Below are positions 34,326 to 43,853 of a stretch of DNA of 64,000 bases, in pieces. The position numbers were made by a program, and so were the translations under genes. Source of the DNA: Sphingomonadaceae bacterium (lineage in GTDB: Bacteria; Pseudomonadota; Alphaproteobacteria; Sphingomonadales; Sphingomonadaceae); the NCBI GenBank assembly GCA_027533105.1, contig JAPZTW010000002.1:462997-526996 (forward strand), in the 5' to 3' direction. Every line of letters starts with the position of its first letter. The stretch's first letter is position 1. The notes below the pieces were generated by a model. The model had not been told where the DNA came from. It did no database searches and worked only from the letters and a program-made list of their open reading frames with translations.

Positions 34326-35315
34326 GATCACGATCTCCCCTACCGCGACATCCTCGACCCCGACTTCCACGGTACTTCCGTCAAGCCTTCGTACTAATGC
34401 TGTTCGCGGCGCGAGGTCCGCCAGCGCTTCGATGGCCCGCTTCGCCCGGCCCATCGCAAAGTGTTCGAGCGCATGGCCAAGGCTGAAGAGAAGGAGGAGG
34501 AGCGCTCCTTCGGCCCAGGCACCCAGCGCGGCAGCTCCTGCGGCCGCCACTAGCATTAGCGTATCGATCTCGAAACGTTTGAGTCGAAGGTTGTCGATGG
34601 CTTCGCGAACCGTGAAGAAGCCTCCGAAACCGTAGGCACCGACATAGCATCCAAGCGCTAGCCAGGCAGGCACACTCTGCCAGAGCTTCTCAATGGCAAA
34701 GCCCGTTGCGAGAAATACGCCGCAGGCCAGTACGAAAATCAATTCGCTGTTCGCGCCGAGTGGCCCTTCGTGCTCATGTTCACGCTCAGCCTCAGCTGGC
34801 TTTGCGCATTCATGCGGCGGCGCTTCGGCGGGCAACTCTCTAACTTCTTGTGTTGGTGCCGCTGCTTGTTCGGATGGCGCCACACCCATTTCAGCCAGTG
34901 CTTTTTCAATCTGGCTCTCGGTGATCTTCGCCCGCTCGAATTCGACCCGCACGGCACCCGCCGGATTGACAACTGCTTCCAGGACGCCGGGTAGCCGCCC
35001 AACGCGCCCTTCAATGGTTCGCGCTCGCCTCGCATGGACTACGCCGTCGACTTGCCAGAGCAGGTGGCCGAACTGTTGCGCGATTTCGGCACCGGCGGCA
35101 TGGACTTCGCTGCGAATGGTGGCAAGCGACAGGGCATCGTGGTCATAATGGATGCAGAGCTTTGCCGGCGCCGCGTCCACTGCCGGCAGAACATGAACCT
35201 TGGTTACACCAGCTCGCGGCTTCAACAGGGCAACGAGGCGCTCGACACAGGCATCCGCCACATCCGGCAGACCGGGCAGCACGAGCGGAATATCATACTG
35301 GGCCCTGGTGGTCAT
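34137..35315 (-). pseudogene. Zinc/cadmium P-type ATPase, N-terminal half only
   Basis: The frame encodes 392 residues, of which about the first 330 are a P1B-type ATPase start: HMA-like domains, a Glu/His/Ala-rich linker, and four membrane segments (such as LIFVLACGVFLATGFAIEKL and LMLVAAAGAAALGAWAEGAL) up to the actuator-domain entry VAVGEIVIVK. At about 34320 the sequence switches to an out-of-frame reading of a helicase gene and ends. The phosphorylation motif DKTGT and ATP-binding domain are absent, so it cannot pump. It is the last gene of the metal operon. Confidence 0.85.
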
Positions 35316-35389
35316 GCCGTGGTTCTCCTTGGCAAGCAGCGAATTGGATTATGGATTGGGGCGGCCAAGTCCTGACCGCCCCAGCAACC

Positions 35390-38300
35390 TCATTTCTCGG
35401 GCAGTTCGCTGCCAAACCTGTTCACGTCGCCATAGTCGCCCGTCTCGTGGTGCTTGTGCCGGCCCTGGAGCAGCAGGCGGCTGATCGCGGGCAGCACAAA
35501 GAGCGTCAGGATCGTCGAAGTGATCAGCCCGCCGATCACGACGATGGCGAGCGGCTTCTGCACTTCCGCACCCTGCCCGGTCGCAAGCGCCATCGGCACG
35601 AAGCCGATGGCGGGGACGATTCCGGTCATCAAGACGGCGCGGAAGCGTTCGAGCGAGCCTTCGACAATCGCCTGTGCGACCGTCAGCCCCTCCTCGATCC
35701 GCTGGGTGATCGCGGTCATCACGACAAGGCCGTTCAACACCCCGACCCCCGCCAGCACGATGAAACCGACCGCCGCCGACACCGAAAAGGGCAAGCCCGC
35801 CAGTGCCAGCGCAAACACGCCGCCCGCGAGGCCCAAGGGGATCGCCGAGTAGACCGCGATAGCTGGCCGGAAGCCGCGCAGGGCGACGAACAGGATGCCG
35901 AAGATCGCTGCAAAGACGATGGGGATGACAAGCGACAGGCGCTGCGACGCGGCTTGCAGATTCTCGAACTGCCCGCCCCATTCGATCGAGCTGCCCGGCG
36001 GCAGCTTCACCTGGGCAGCGACCTTGCTCTGCGCTTCGGCGATGAAGCTCCCCAGATCATTGCCGCGTACATTGGCCTGGACGACGACGCGCCGTCTGCC
36101 ATTGTCACGGCTGACCTGGTTGACCCCTTCGGAGAAGCCGAAGCTCGCGACCGCGCTCAGCGGCACCGAAGCGCCTTCCTGTGGAAGCATCACCGGCAGC
36201 GCCCCCACCGCGTCCAGATCGTCGCGCCCCGCATTGGGCAGGCGCACGACGATGTCGAAGCGCCGGTCGCCCTCGAACACGATCCCCGCCTCGCGTCCGC
36301 CAAGCGCCGCTGCCACTGTATCGGTCACGTCCTCCAAGGTCAGACCGTAACGCGCGATGGCGTCGCGGTCGAACTTGACGTCGAGCTGCGGGAAGCCCTC
36401 GGTCTGCTCGACCTTGACATCCGCCGCGCCGGGAACGGTTTTGAGGATCGAAGCGACCTTGGCTCCGAGCGCGCTCATTTCCTCCAAATCGTCACCATAG
36501 AGTTTGATCGCGACGTCGCCCCGCACGCCCGCGATCAGTTCGTTGAACCGCAGCTCGATCGGTTGGCTGATCTCGAAGGCGCTGCCGACCAAAGGCTTGA
36601 GCTTGGCTTCGAGCCGCTCGATCACCTGCTCCTTGGTCGTCACGCCCTCGGGCCATTCGCTCTTGGGCTTCAAGATGACGAACGAGTCCGAGATATTGGC
36701 GGGCATCGGATCGGTGCCGACCTCTGCCGTCCCGGTTTTGGAAAACATGTAGGCGACTTCGGGCAGCGTCACCGCCGCCTTCTCGATCTGGCGCTGCAAG
36801 GCGAGCGATTGGTTGAGCGAAGTCGAAGGAATGCGGATGCCCTGAAGCGCGATGTCGCCCTCGTCGAGCTGCGGAATGAACTCGCGGCCCAGCATGAGGA
36901 ATACGAGTCCGGCCAGCACGAAGGCCCCGACGCCCGCGCCGATCCACGGCCACGGCCGCGCCACCGCCTTGGCGAGCAAGGGCTGGTAACGCTCCTTCGC
37001 CACCGCGACGGCCTTGACCTCCTTCTCGGCAACTTCGCCGCGAATGAGCAAAGCCACCATTGCCGGAACGAAGGTCAGCGACAGGATGAAGGCTCCCGCC
37101 AGCGCGAGCATGACCGTGATCGCCATCGGCGAGAACATCTTGCCCTCGACCCCGGTGAAGGTGAGCAATGGCGCGAAAACGAGGAAGATGATCGCCTGCC
37201 CGAAGATCGTCGGGCGCACCATTTCGCGCGAAGCCTCGAACACCTCATGCAGCCGTTCGGTAAGGTTCAGAACCCGGCCTTCGTGATGCTGGCGCTCGGC
37301 CAGGCGTCGCAGACAGTTCTCGATGATGATGATCGACCCGTCGACGATGAGCCCGAAGTCGAGCGCGCCAAGGCTCATCAGATTGCCCGATGTGCCGGTG
37401 GCGTTCATGCCCATCGCCATCATCAGGAACGAGAGCGGGATGACCAGCGTCGCGATAATTGCGGCGCGAATGTTGCCCAAGAGCCAGAACAGCACCGCGA
37501 TGACCAGCAATGCGCCTTCGAGGAGATTCTTCTCGACCGTCCAGATCGTCGCATTGACCAGCTTGGAACGGTCGAGCACGGTCTTGATCTTGATCCCCGG
37601 CGGCATCGACATGGCGATTTCATCGAGCCGCTCGGCAACCGCGTTGGCGACGATCCGGCTGTTGCCGCCGGCAATCATCAACGCCGTGCCGACCACGACT
37701 TCGTTGCCATTTTCCGACGCTGCGCCGGTGCGCAGATCGCCGCCGATGCGGACATTGGCGATATCGCGGACCGCCACGGGAACGCCGCCGCGCGTCGCAA
37801 CCGTCGCCTGGCCCACTTCGTCGAGCGTGCGGATGCGGCCATCGGCCTTGACCAGAAACGCCTCGCCGCCGCGTTCGACGAAGTTAGCGCCGACCGAGAT
37901 GTTGGCCTTTTCGAGAGCCTCGGCGAGTTCGGAAAAGGAGATGTGGTAGCTTGCGAGCTTGGCCGGATCGGGCTCGACAACGAACTGTTTTTCATAGCCG
38001 CCGATGCTGTCTATCCCGGCAACCCCTTCGACTGAGCGAAGCTGTGGCCGGATCACCCAATCCTGGACGGTCCGCAGATAGGCGAGCTTCGACACCTCGT
38101 CGGTCAGCAGCTTGCCGTCGGTGGTCAGATAGCTGCCATCGGGCTGAAAGCCGGGCTTGCCCGCGATCTTGGGGTTCGCCTTGGTGCCAGCGGGTTCGTA
38201 CTCGACGACATACATCAGCACTTCGCCAAGCCCTGTCGTCACCGGCCCCATTTGCGGCTCGACGCCATCGGGCAGGCTTTCCTTGGCCTGCGTCAGCCGC

Positions 38301-38635
38301 TCGGCGACCTGCTGGCGCGCGAAGTAAACATCGGTGTGTTCCTCGAATACGACCGTTACCTGGCTGAAGCCGTTGCGCGAGATCGAGCGCGAGCTTTCCA
38401 GCCCCGGAATCCCCGCCATCGCGGTTTCGACCGGGAAGGTGACGAGCCGCTCCATGTCGAGCGGCCCTAGGGCCGGGGCGACGGTGTTTATCTGTACCTG
38501 CTTGTTGGTGATGTCAGGAACGGCGTCGATCGGCAGCTTGAACAGCTGGCTCGCACCGAAGGCTGCGACGATGAGCGTGACAACGACCACGCCCCAGCGG
38601 AAGCGGATTGCCGCGTCGAGAAGTTTTTCGATCAT
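35390..38635 (-). CDS. czcA: Heavy-metal RND efflux pump, CzcA family
   Basis: A 1081-residue inner-membrane proton/metal antiporter. The start is the ATG at 38635 (MIEKLLDAAIRFRWGVVVV), one base from the czcB stop. The membrane motif DFGLIVDGSIIIIEN carries the acidic residues of the zinc/cobalt/cadmium (CzcA) subgroup. Large periplasmic loops and twelve membrane helices fit the family. It forms a tripartite export complex with CzcB and CzcC. Confidence 0.93.
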   Translation of the reverse strand: MIEKLLDAAIRFRWGVVVVTLIVAAFGASQLFKLPIDAVPDITNKQVQINTVAPALGPLDMERLVTFPVETAMAGIPGLESSRSISRNGFSQVTVVFEEHTDVYFARQQVAERLTQAKESLPDGVEPQMGPVTTGLGEVLMYVVEYEPAGTKANPKIAGKPGFQPDGSYLTTDGKLLTDEVSKLAYLRTVQDWVIRPQLRSVEGVAGIDSIGGYEKQFVVEPDPAKLASYHISFSELAEALEKANISVGANFVERGGEAFLVKADGRIRTLDEVGQATVATRGGVPVAVRDIANVRIGGDLRTGAASENGNEVVVGTALMIAGGNSRIVANAVAERLDEIAMSMPPGIKIKTVLDRSKLVNATIWTVEKNLLEGALLVIAVLFWLLGNIRAAIIATLVIPLSFLMMAMGMNATGTSGNLMSLGALDFGLIVDGSIIIIENCLRRLAERQHHEGRVLNLTERLHEVFEASREMVRPTIFGQAIIFLVFAPLLTFTGVEGKMFSPMAITVMLALAGAFILSLTFVPAMVALLIRGEVAEKEVKAVAVAKERYQPLLAKAVARPWPWIGAGVGAFVLAGLVFLMLGREFIPQLDEGDIALQGIRIPSTSLNQSLALQRQIEKAAVTLPEVAYMFSKTGTAEVGTDPMPANISDSFVILKPKSEWPEGVTTKEQVIERLEAKLKPLVGSAFEISQPIELRFNELIAGVRGDVAIKLYGDDLEEMSALGAKVASILKTVPGAADVKVEQTEGFPQLDVKFDRDAIARYGLTLEDVTDTVAAALGGREAGIVFEGDRRFDIVVRLPNAGRDDLDAVGALPVMLPQEGASVPLSAVASFGFSEGVNQVSRDNGRRRVVVQANVRGNDLGSFIAEAQSKVAAQVKLPPGSSIEWGGQFENLQAASQRLSLVIPIVFAAIFGILFVALRGFRPAIAVYSAIPLGLAGGVFALALAGLPFSVSAAVGFIVLAGVGVLNGLVVMTAITQRIEEGLTVAQAIVEGSLERFRAVLMTGIVPAIGFVPMALATGQGAEVQKPLAIVVIGGLITSTILTLFVLPAISRLLLQGRHKHHETGDYGDVNRFGSELPEK

Positions 38636-38636
38636 C

Positions 38637-39818
38637 TCAATGCTCCGCCTCGCCCTTGCCGAGTTCGGCTTTGAGAAGGAACGCACCCTTGGTCGCGACA
38701 ACGGCACCGGGTTTCAGGCCCGCGACGATCTCGACACGGCCTGCGCTGCGCTGTCCAATCGTGACATTGGTTGCCTGAAAACCCTTTGGGGTTTGGACAA
38801 ACACTACGTCGCGGCCTTCGACCGACTGCACCGCCTCTTCGGGAACGCCGACGCTAACGCTTGGCGCAGCGTTGCGAGGCGTAATGCGCACGCGCAGCCC
38901 TTGTCCTGGGGTGAGCTGGCCGAAGCCATCGGGCACGAGCACGATGGTTGCCGCCTTGCTTTCGGGATCGAGGCTTGGCGTCACCGCCCGCACGGTCGCG
39001 TTGATCGTATCGCCGCCCAACAATTCGATGACCGCACGGTCGCCCGGCTGGACGCGCCGGGCATCGGCGGGAAGCACTGAGGCATTGATCTGGATTTTGC
39101 GCGGGTCGGCTACACGGAAGAGTTCGGTGCCTGCCGCGACATAGCTGCCAAGCGTTGCGTCGGCTTTGGTGATCCGCCCCGAAATGAGACTAGTCACGGC
39201 CAAGAATCGTCCGTCGCCGGTGATCTTGGCTGCGCCCGCCGCCGATTGCGTGCGCCGCGCCTCGGCTTCGGCTTCAGCAAGCGTCGCTTGTGCGGCTTCC
39301 AAATCCTGCCTCGAGGTAACGCGGGCATCGAACAGCTTTTTCTCGCGGGCATAGGCGGCGCGGGCGGCAATGAGGCGAGCGGAGGCCGCGCTGCGCTCGG
39401 CGGCAATTGAACCGGCATCGCGGCTTTCGAGATAGGCGATAGTCTCGCCCGCGCTCACGCTGTCGCCGAGCTGCTTGACGATGCGGGTGAGCGCCCCGTC
39501 GGCGCGTGCGGTCAGCACCGCCTCACCATTGGGCGCTGCGGCAACCACGCCTTGCGCGATGATTTCAGCGCCAAGCGCGCCCGCCTGCGTCGCTTCGGTG
39601 ACGATACCCGCTGCTTTCGCGCGCGCATCGTCCATCATGACAAAGCCTTTGGGACCGTGGTTTTCTTCCTCGCCATGCTCGCCCTCTTCGGCATCGGCAC
39701 TGGCGGTGGTCGCGGGTGCGAACACCGTGCGGCCCAGCATCACGCCGCCTCCGCCCAGCACGAGCGCGGCGATCGCGGCACCGGCGATCAATTTTTTCCT
39801 GTTTGTCTCTTCGGTCAT
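38637..39818 (-). CDS. czcB: RND efflux periplasmic adaptor, CzcB family
   Basis: A 393-residue membrane-fusion protein. One N-terminal membrane segment (LIAGAAIAALVLGGGGVML) is followed by a Glu/His-rich stretch that may bind metal, then a lipoyl/hairpin region rich in Ala/Glu/Arg, and beta-barrel parts. It bridges CzcA and CzcC. It is separated from czcC by 3 bases and from czcA by 1 base. Confidence 0.92.
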   Translation of the reverse strand: MTEETNRKKLIAGAAIAALVLGGGGVMLGRTVFAPATTASADAEEGEHGEEENHGPKGFVMMDDARAKAAGIVTEATQAGALGAEIIAQGVVAAAPNGEAVLTARADGALTRIVKQLGDSVSAGETIAYLESRDAGSIAAERSAASARLIAARAAYAREKKLFDARVTSRQDLEAAQATLAEAEAEARRTQSAAGAAKITGDGRFLAVTSLISGRITKADATLGSYVAAGTELFRVADPRKIQINASVLPADARRVQPGDRAVIELLGGDTINATVRAVTPSLDPESKAATIVLVPDGFGQLTPGQGLRVRITPRNAAPSVSVGVPEEAVQSVEGRDVVFVQTPKGFQATNVTIGQRSAGRVEIVAGLKPGAVVATKGAFLLKAELGKGEAEH

Positions 39819-39821
39819 GGT

Positions 39822-41042
39822 TCAATCCCTTGCGCGCGCATTGGCGCGGATCAGCGCGGCGAGCGCGCGAGCGCGGTCGAGGCGAGCCTCGATCAGCGCG
39901 AGTTTGGCGGTGGTGAGCGCGGCTTGCGCGTCGAGCAGTTCGATCAGGCTAAACTTGCCCGCGCCGTAACCGATACGGGCGAGCCGCACCGCTTCTTCGG
40001 CCTGCGCCAACGACGGCCCGGACAAGGCCTCTACCCGCGCATCGGCGGCCCCGAGCAACATCCGGGCATCATGCTGCGCACGGCTGGCATTGAGCCGCGC
40101 CTGTGCCAGCGCCGCTTCACCGGCGAGCGCGTCCGACTGCGCGGCTTCGATGCCGCCGCGATTGCGGTTGCGCACCGGGAGCGGGATCGAGAACCCGGCA
40201 ACGAAGGCAGTTTCACGCCCATCGCTGATGCGGCGGACGCCGCCGCTGGCGGTGATATCGGGAACCGCCTCAGCCTGCGCCACCCGGATGCGCGCCTGCG
40301 CGGCATCGCGCTCGGCAGCGGCAAGCTGCTCGTCAAGCGACGGCGTTGCAGGCGGCAAAGCGCCGGGCGCGGCCTCGTCGTAGATCGGCGTGGCGGACAA
40401 TTCGGGATCGCTGCTGCCGATCAGGTCGGCAAGCAGGCGGCGGGCAGCGAGCAATTCGCCAAAGGCGCGGGCTTCCTCGGCCTGCGCCTCGGCCAGCACC
40501 GCCTCGGCACGAAGCTGGCGCAAGGGCGGATCGCGTCCGGCCTCGACCAATAACCGCGCGGTTCGCGCCAGTTCGCGCGCCTGAGCGACATTCTCGCGCG
40601 CAAGCACTGCACGGTCTTCGGCGGCGCGCAGTTCGGCATGGGCCACGCGAACGTCGCGTGCCAAATCGGCCTCGGCGGCACGGTAAGACAGATAAGCGAA
40701 GTCACGCTCGGACGAAGCGACCGCGACGCGCGCGCTCCGCTTGCCGCCCAGCTCGATCCGTTGGCTCAACGCCAGGGTTGTCTCGGTGCTGCGAAAACCT
40801 TGGAATACGCCGGTTCCGGCGAAGTTCTCGACCTCAACGCTGAGTTCGGGATTTGGTGAGGCTCCGGCCTGCCGCGCTCGTGCCTCGGCCGCGTCGGCTT
40901 TCGCCTTCCCTTCGGCAACGCGCGGCGATTTTTCCGCCCCTTGGGCGAGCGCCTGTGCCAAGCTCACGGGTTCGGCCAATGCCGCCCCGCTGCTGGCGAT
41001 AAGCGCGCCCGCCAGCAAGGCGGTACGCAATGACAATCTCAT
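39822..41042 (-). CDS. czcC: RND efflux outer-membrane channel, CzcC family
   Basis: A 406-residue TolC-like protein. A signal peptide (LRTALLAGALIASSGAALAE) is followed by long Ala/Arg/Glu-rich helices arranged in two repeats, the outer membrane efflux fold. An AGGAG ribosome site lies upstream of the ATG. Together with CzcB and CzcA it completes the export channel. Confidence 0.92.
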   Translation of the reverse strand: MRLSLRTALLAGALIASSGAALAEPVSLAQALAQGAEKSPRVAEGKAKADAAEARARQAGASPNPELSVEVENFAGTGVFQGFRSTETTLALSQRIELGGKRSARVAVASSERDFAYLSYRAAEADLARDVRVAHAELRAAEDRAVLARENVAQARELARTARLLVEAGRDPPLRQLRAEAVLAEAQAEEARAFGELLAARRLLADLIGSSDPELSATPIYDEAAPGALPPATPSLDEQLAAAERDAAQARIRVAQAEAVPDITASGGVRRISDGRETAFVAGFSIPLPVRNRNRGGIEAAQSDALAGEAALAQARLNASRAQHDARMLLGAADARVEALSGPSLAQAEEAVRLARIGYGAGKFSLIELLDAQAALTTAKLALIEARLDRARALAALIRANARARD

Positions 41043-41103
41043 GTGGAAACTCCTGAACGCATGACGGGCGCGCGAGGGAAGTCCCCCCGCGCGGCGGCAC
41101 GGT

Positions 41104-41493
41104 TCAGGCGGCGGGCGGCTCCAGCGGCGGAGCCTGGCTGCGAGACAATAGCGGCGAGGTTGCCGACGGACGCACCAACGCGCCCTTGGACAGACCGTTC
41201 AGGCTGATGCGCGGCACATCAAGTTGCAGCGCGACGCTGCAATGATGATGGTTGACCGCGTGACAGGGAATATCCTTGTCCGCACCCTGCGAATGCGAAT
41301 GATCGGCCGCGTCAGTTTCGTGAATGTCGAGCATTTCGCCAGCATGGACGGGGCTGTTGCCGCTGGCATGAGCAATCACCGGCATGACGATCATGCCGAA
41401 AAACAGCCCGAACAGAACGAGCAGTGAAGTAAAACGACCCCGCATCGGATGCTGCGTAGCAGCATGGCGTGGAAACAGCAAAGATTTCCTCAT
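41104..41493 (-). CDS. Periplasmic His/Cys-containing metal-operon protein (CzcI-like)
   Basis: A 129-residue exported protein. The start at 41493 is fixed by a 4-base overlap with the DUF3703 gene. A membrane/signal segment (LLVLFGLFFGMIVMPVIAHA) is followed by a His-rich part (HETDAADHSHSQGADKD, then CHAVNHHHC) suited to binding divalent metal. Position directly before czcC resembles CzcI-type accessory proteins. The function is inferred. Confidence 0.7.
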   Translation of the reverse strand: MRKSLLFPRHAATQHPMRGRFTSLLVLFGLFFGMIVMPVIAHASGNSPVHAGEMLDIHETDAADHSHSQGADKDIPCHAVNHHHCSVALQLDVPRISLNGLSKGALVRPSATSPLLSRSQAPPLEPPAA

Positions 41494-41852
41494 TGGTCCC
41501 GCCGCGCCATCGCGTCGCGCAGATCGTCAGGAATTGCCATCGATTCAAACGCGCTGACGTTGGAGCGTCCGGTATTGCCTATGGGAATGCGCCCTGTGAG
41601 CGACCCGAGTGGTGCAAGCGCAAGGCGGATGGCTTGTCCGATGACCTCGCGCCAATCCCGTTGTTCCACTGCGAAGCCGAGCATCGCCCAATGATTGGCA
41701 AGGTGCGGCCCCAAATAGGGTTGGGAAATAATGTGCGCGCGTTCAAGGGCGGTCCAGGCAGCGGTGATGTCATTGACAGTTCGGGACGCTGCATACGCTG
41801 CCATTTCGACGGCGATCAACCGTTTCGCGTGAACAATTGCCGGGATCGTCAT
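41490..41852 (-). CDS. DUF3703 protein
   Basis: A 120-residue protein with the DUF3703 signature: AWTALERAHIISQPYLGPHL, then NHWAMLGFAVEQRDWREVIG and the C-terminal GSLTGRIPIGNTG with NVSAFESMAIPDDL. Members are regularly found in heavy-metal operons without known biochemistry. It overlaps both neighbours by 4 bases, and the chosen start is fixed by the ICMT-like gene stop. Confidence 0.85.
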   Translation of the reverse strand: MTIPAIVHAKRLIAVEMAAYAASRTVNDITAAWTALERAHIISQPYLGPHLANHWAMLGFAVEQRDWREVIGQAIRLALAPLGSLTGRIPIGNTGRSNVSAFESMAIPDDLRDAMARRDQ

Positions 41853-42424
41853 GCCGCCGTTCCAAAACCAACCCAGCGCGGCACCGACGACCGGAACTCG
41901 CGGTAGGACTGACCAAAACTCGCTTCGAGGTGCGCCTCCTCGATCCGGACCTGCACTGCGCACGATGCAATGAAAACCGCCACGCCGGACCAGCTCCACC
42001 AGGTTCCGGACACCATTGCCGCCGAAAGCCCGACCAGCATCATACCGACGAAGATCGGATTGCGGCTGTAACGAAACAGTCCGTGCGAAATGAACAGCGG
42101 CGCATCGCCTTCGCGCACGCCGACGCGCCACGCCCGGCCCATCTGTACCTGCGCGACCATGACAATTGCCGCCCCGACAATCGCGATGATCGCTGCCGTT
42201 ATCGTCCAGCCAGTGTCGCTCACCGGTGCAAGCACGGCGGCGGCGATCAAGGCCGCCACACTGAATGCGAAGCTGCTCCCCGCGATCCGCTGGACGCCCT
42301 TCGCCGAGGCAAATGCCCAGGGCCGGTCGCCCGTCTTGCGCCGGATGGCGATCCCACGAACGAGCGTCGCCGCGACAATCGAAAGCATCGCCAGCAGTGG
42401 GATGGAATGAAGCCCGGCGGTCAT
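41849..42424 (-). CDS. Isoprenylcysteine methyltransferase-like membrane protein
   Basis: A 191-residue integral membrane protein with about five hydrophobic segments. The C-terminal signature GLFRYSRNPIFVGMM and RIEEAHLEASFGQSYREFRS is that of the ICMT/PEMT-like methyltransferase superfamily. Bacterial members in metal operons have unknown substrates. The start overlaps the stop of the cation transporter by 4 bases. Confidence 0.85.
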   Translation of the reverse strand: MTAGLHSIPLLAMLSIVAATLVRGIAIRRKTGDRPWAFASAKGVQRIAGSSFAFSVAALIAAAVLAPVSDTGWTITAAIIAIVGAAIVMVAQVQMGRAWRVGVREGDAPLFISHGLFRYSRNPIFVGMMLVGLSAAMVSGTWWSWSGVAVFIASCAVQVRIEEAHLEASFGQSYREFRSSVPRWVGFGTAA

Positions 42425-43062
42425 GCCTGCTTCACCACAATGGGAGCGGACTTCAATTCTGCGATAGCGTGGCGGAACACCTGAAATCCGCCGGTCAGGG
42501 CCAACCCCGCCATTATGCTGGCGACGATCAAGTCGGGCCATGCGCTGCCCGTGCCGAACACGCCGAGCGCCGCCAGCATAACCGCGACATTCCCGATCGC
42601 GTCATTACGCGAGCAAATCCAGACGGAGCGCATGTTCGCGTCGCCGGTGCGATAGCGATAGAGCATGACAGCGACGCCAGCGTTCGCCGCCAGCGCCAGC
42701 GCACCGACCCCGCCCATTGTGGCCGGATCGGGCGAGCTGTTGTTTACGAATGCGAGCACAGCGCTCCCGAACACCCAGCCCGCGAAGCCAAGCATGAACA
42801 GCGATTTTATCAGCGCAGCCCGCGCCCGCCACGCCAGCGCAGCGCCGACGACGGCGAGGCTCAGCGCATAGTTGGCCGCGTCGCCCAGGAAGTCGAGCGC
42901 GTCGGCCTGGAGCGCGCGGCTGTCCGCCGCCGCGCCCGCGATCATCTCGACCGCGAACATGGCCGCGTTGACGACCAGTGCAACCCAAAGCACCCGCCGC
43001 CAGCGCGGGTCAGCCTTGGCCGTTTCGCTTCCGCATGCGCTTTGGCAGCAATCGTCCGACAT
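42421..43062 (-). CDS. Cation diffusion facilitator family metal transporter
   Basis: A 213-residue CDF-type protein with the metal site segment AADSRALQADALDFLGDA and a second acidic segment ICSRNDAIGNVAVML. The N-terminus has a Cys cluster (SDDCCQSACGSE) likely to sense or bind metal. It lacks the usual C-terminal cytoplasmic domain, so it is the short form. It exports divalent cations to the periplasm, from where CzcCBA could expel them. First gene of the operon driven by the promoter at 43098-43128. Confidence 0.88.
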   Translation of the reverse strand: MSDDCCQSACGSETAKADPRWRRVLWVALVVNAAMFAVEMIAGAAADSRALQADALDFLGDAANYALSLAVVGAALAWRARAALIKSLFMLGFAGWVFGSAVLAFVNNSSPDPATMGGVGALALAANAGVAVMLYRYRTGDANMRSVWICSRNDAIGNVAVMLAALGVFGTGSAWPDLIVASIMAGLALTGGFQVFRHAIAELKSAPIVVKQA

Positions 43063-43097
43063 CCAATATCTTTCTCGACAAATTCCGAGTCGGACAC

Positions 43098-43128
43098 TAT
43101 CTACACCCTGTAGCAACTACAGGGTCAA
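43098..43128 (-). promoter_or_regulatory. MerR-type promoter and operator of the metal operon
   Basis: On the minus strand TTGACC (43123-43128) and TAGATA (43098-43103) are separated by 19 bases, the overlong spacer typical of MerR-controlled promoters. The spacer contains a perfect dyad ACCCTGTAG-3-CTACAGGGT (43105-43125). The merR gene starts 7 bases to the right. Metal-bound regulator is expected to distort the DNA and activate the operon. Confidence 0.88.
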
Positions 43129-43131
43129 GCA

Positions 43132-43545
43132 ATGAAAATCGGCGAGCTTTCCCGTGCCACGGGTACCAACATCGAGACGATACGCTATTATGAACGTATC
43201 GGCCTCCTGAAGGCACCTGCGCGCACCTCAGCCAATTACCGCGCCTATGACGACTTGCATCGGACGCGGCTGGCTTTTGTTCGTCACTCGCGCGAGCTTG
43301 GCTTCAGCATCGAAGAGGTGCGCTCACTACTTGATCTGGTCGACAACCCCGAGCGTGAGTGCTCACAGGCCGACCAAATCGCCACACGGCATCTGGCCAA
43401 AGTCGAAAAAAAGATTGATCAGCTCATCACGCTGCGGGGCGAACTATCGCAAATAATTGGTCGCTGCCGGGGCGGCGTGGCTGCCGATTGTCGTGTAATC
43501 GAGTCACTAGCGGATCACACCATGTGCCACAGGGATCACGTATAA
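43132..43545 (+). CDS. MerR-family metal-responsive regulator
   Basis: A 137-residue MerR protein. The winged helix is at 1-70 (MKIGELSRATGTNIETIRYY), followed by a dimerisation helix. Cysteines at 77, 112, 120 and 132 match the spacing of ZntR/CadR-type zinc, cadmium or lead sensors rather than CueR. Divergent from the CDF-Czc operon with the operator dyad in between, so it very probably controls that operon and itself. Confidence 0.9.
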   Translation: MKIGELSRATGTNIETIRYYERIGLLKAPARTSANYRAYDDLHRTRLAFVRHSRELGFSIEEVRSLLDLVDNPERECSQADQIATRHLAKVEKKIDQLITLRGELSQIIGRCRGGVAADCRVIESLADHTMCHRDHV

Positions 43546-43853
43546 ACAGCAGATTATCATTTTTCACATGTTATGAAGGTGCATACCGGATCTCATGACT
43601 GGCGCCTCGGGTCTTCAGAGCTGGCCGATGCTCCAACTGATCCCGATTGTCTTCAGGAGTGGGTTCACATCCTCGCCCGAACTTGCGCCACGCTGCTTTC
43701 TCACCATTGATTTGAAGATAGACATCACGGTGCCGCACCTCACTTGGAATTTGGCATGGCCTGCGCAGTTGAGCCCTAGGCTGTATCGACATTCAGAGGA
43801 TTCCCAAACGGGATGATGTCTGATTCATGGGTTTCCGCAGTTGCGGAGGCGTC
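43546..43853. other. Spacer including the left end of an IS remnant
   Basis: About 220 bases after merR I see no convincing gene. From roughly 43770 the sequence looks like the left end of an IS5-type element leading to its transposase start. No complete terminal inverted repeat pair is present because the right end is missing. Confidence 0.4.

Noticed and set aside
35162..38035. A 957-residue open frame on the plus strand across the czcA gene
   Set aside because: It is antisense to a clear CzcA protein, is rich in Arg/Asp/His typical of GC-rich shadow frames, and has no family features.
43595..43816. A 73-residue plus-strand frame after merR
   Set aside because: No family features, weak start, and it runs into the IS remnant. 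The region is better treated as spacer.
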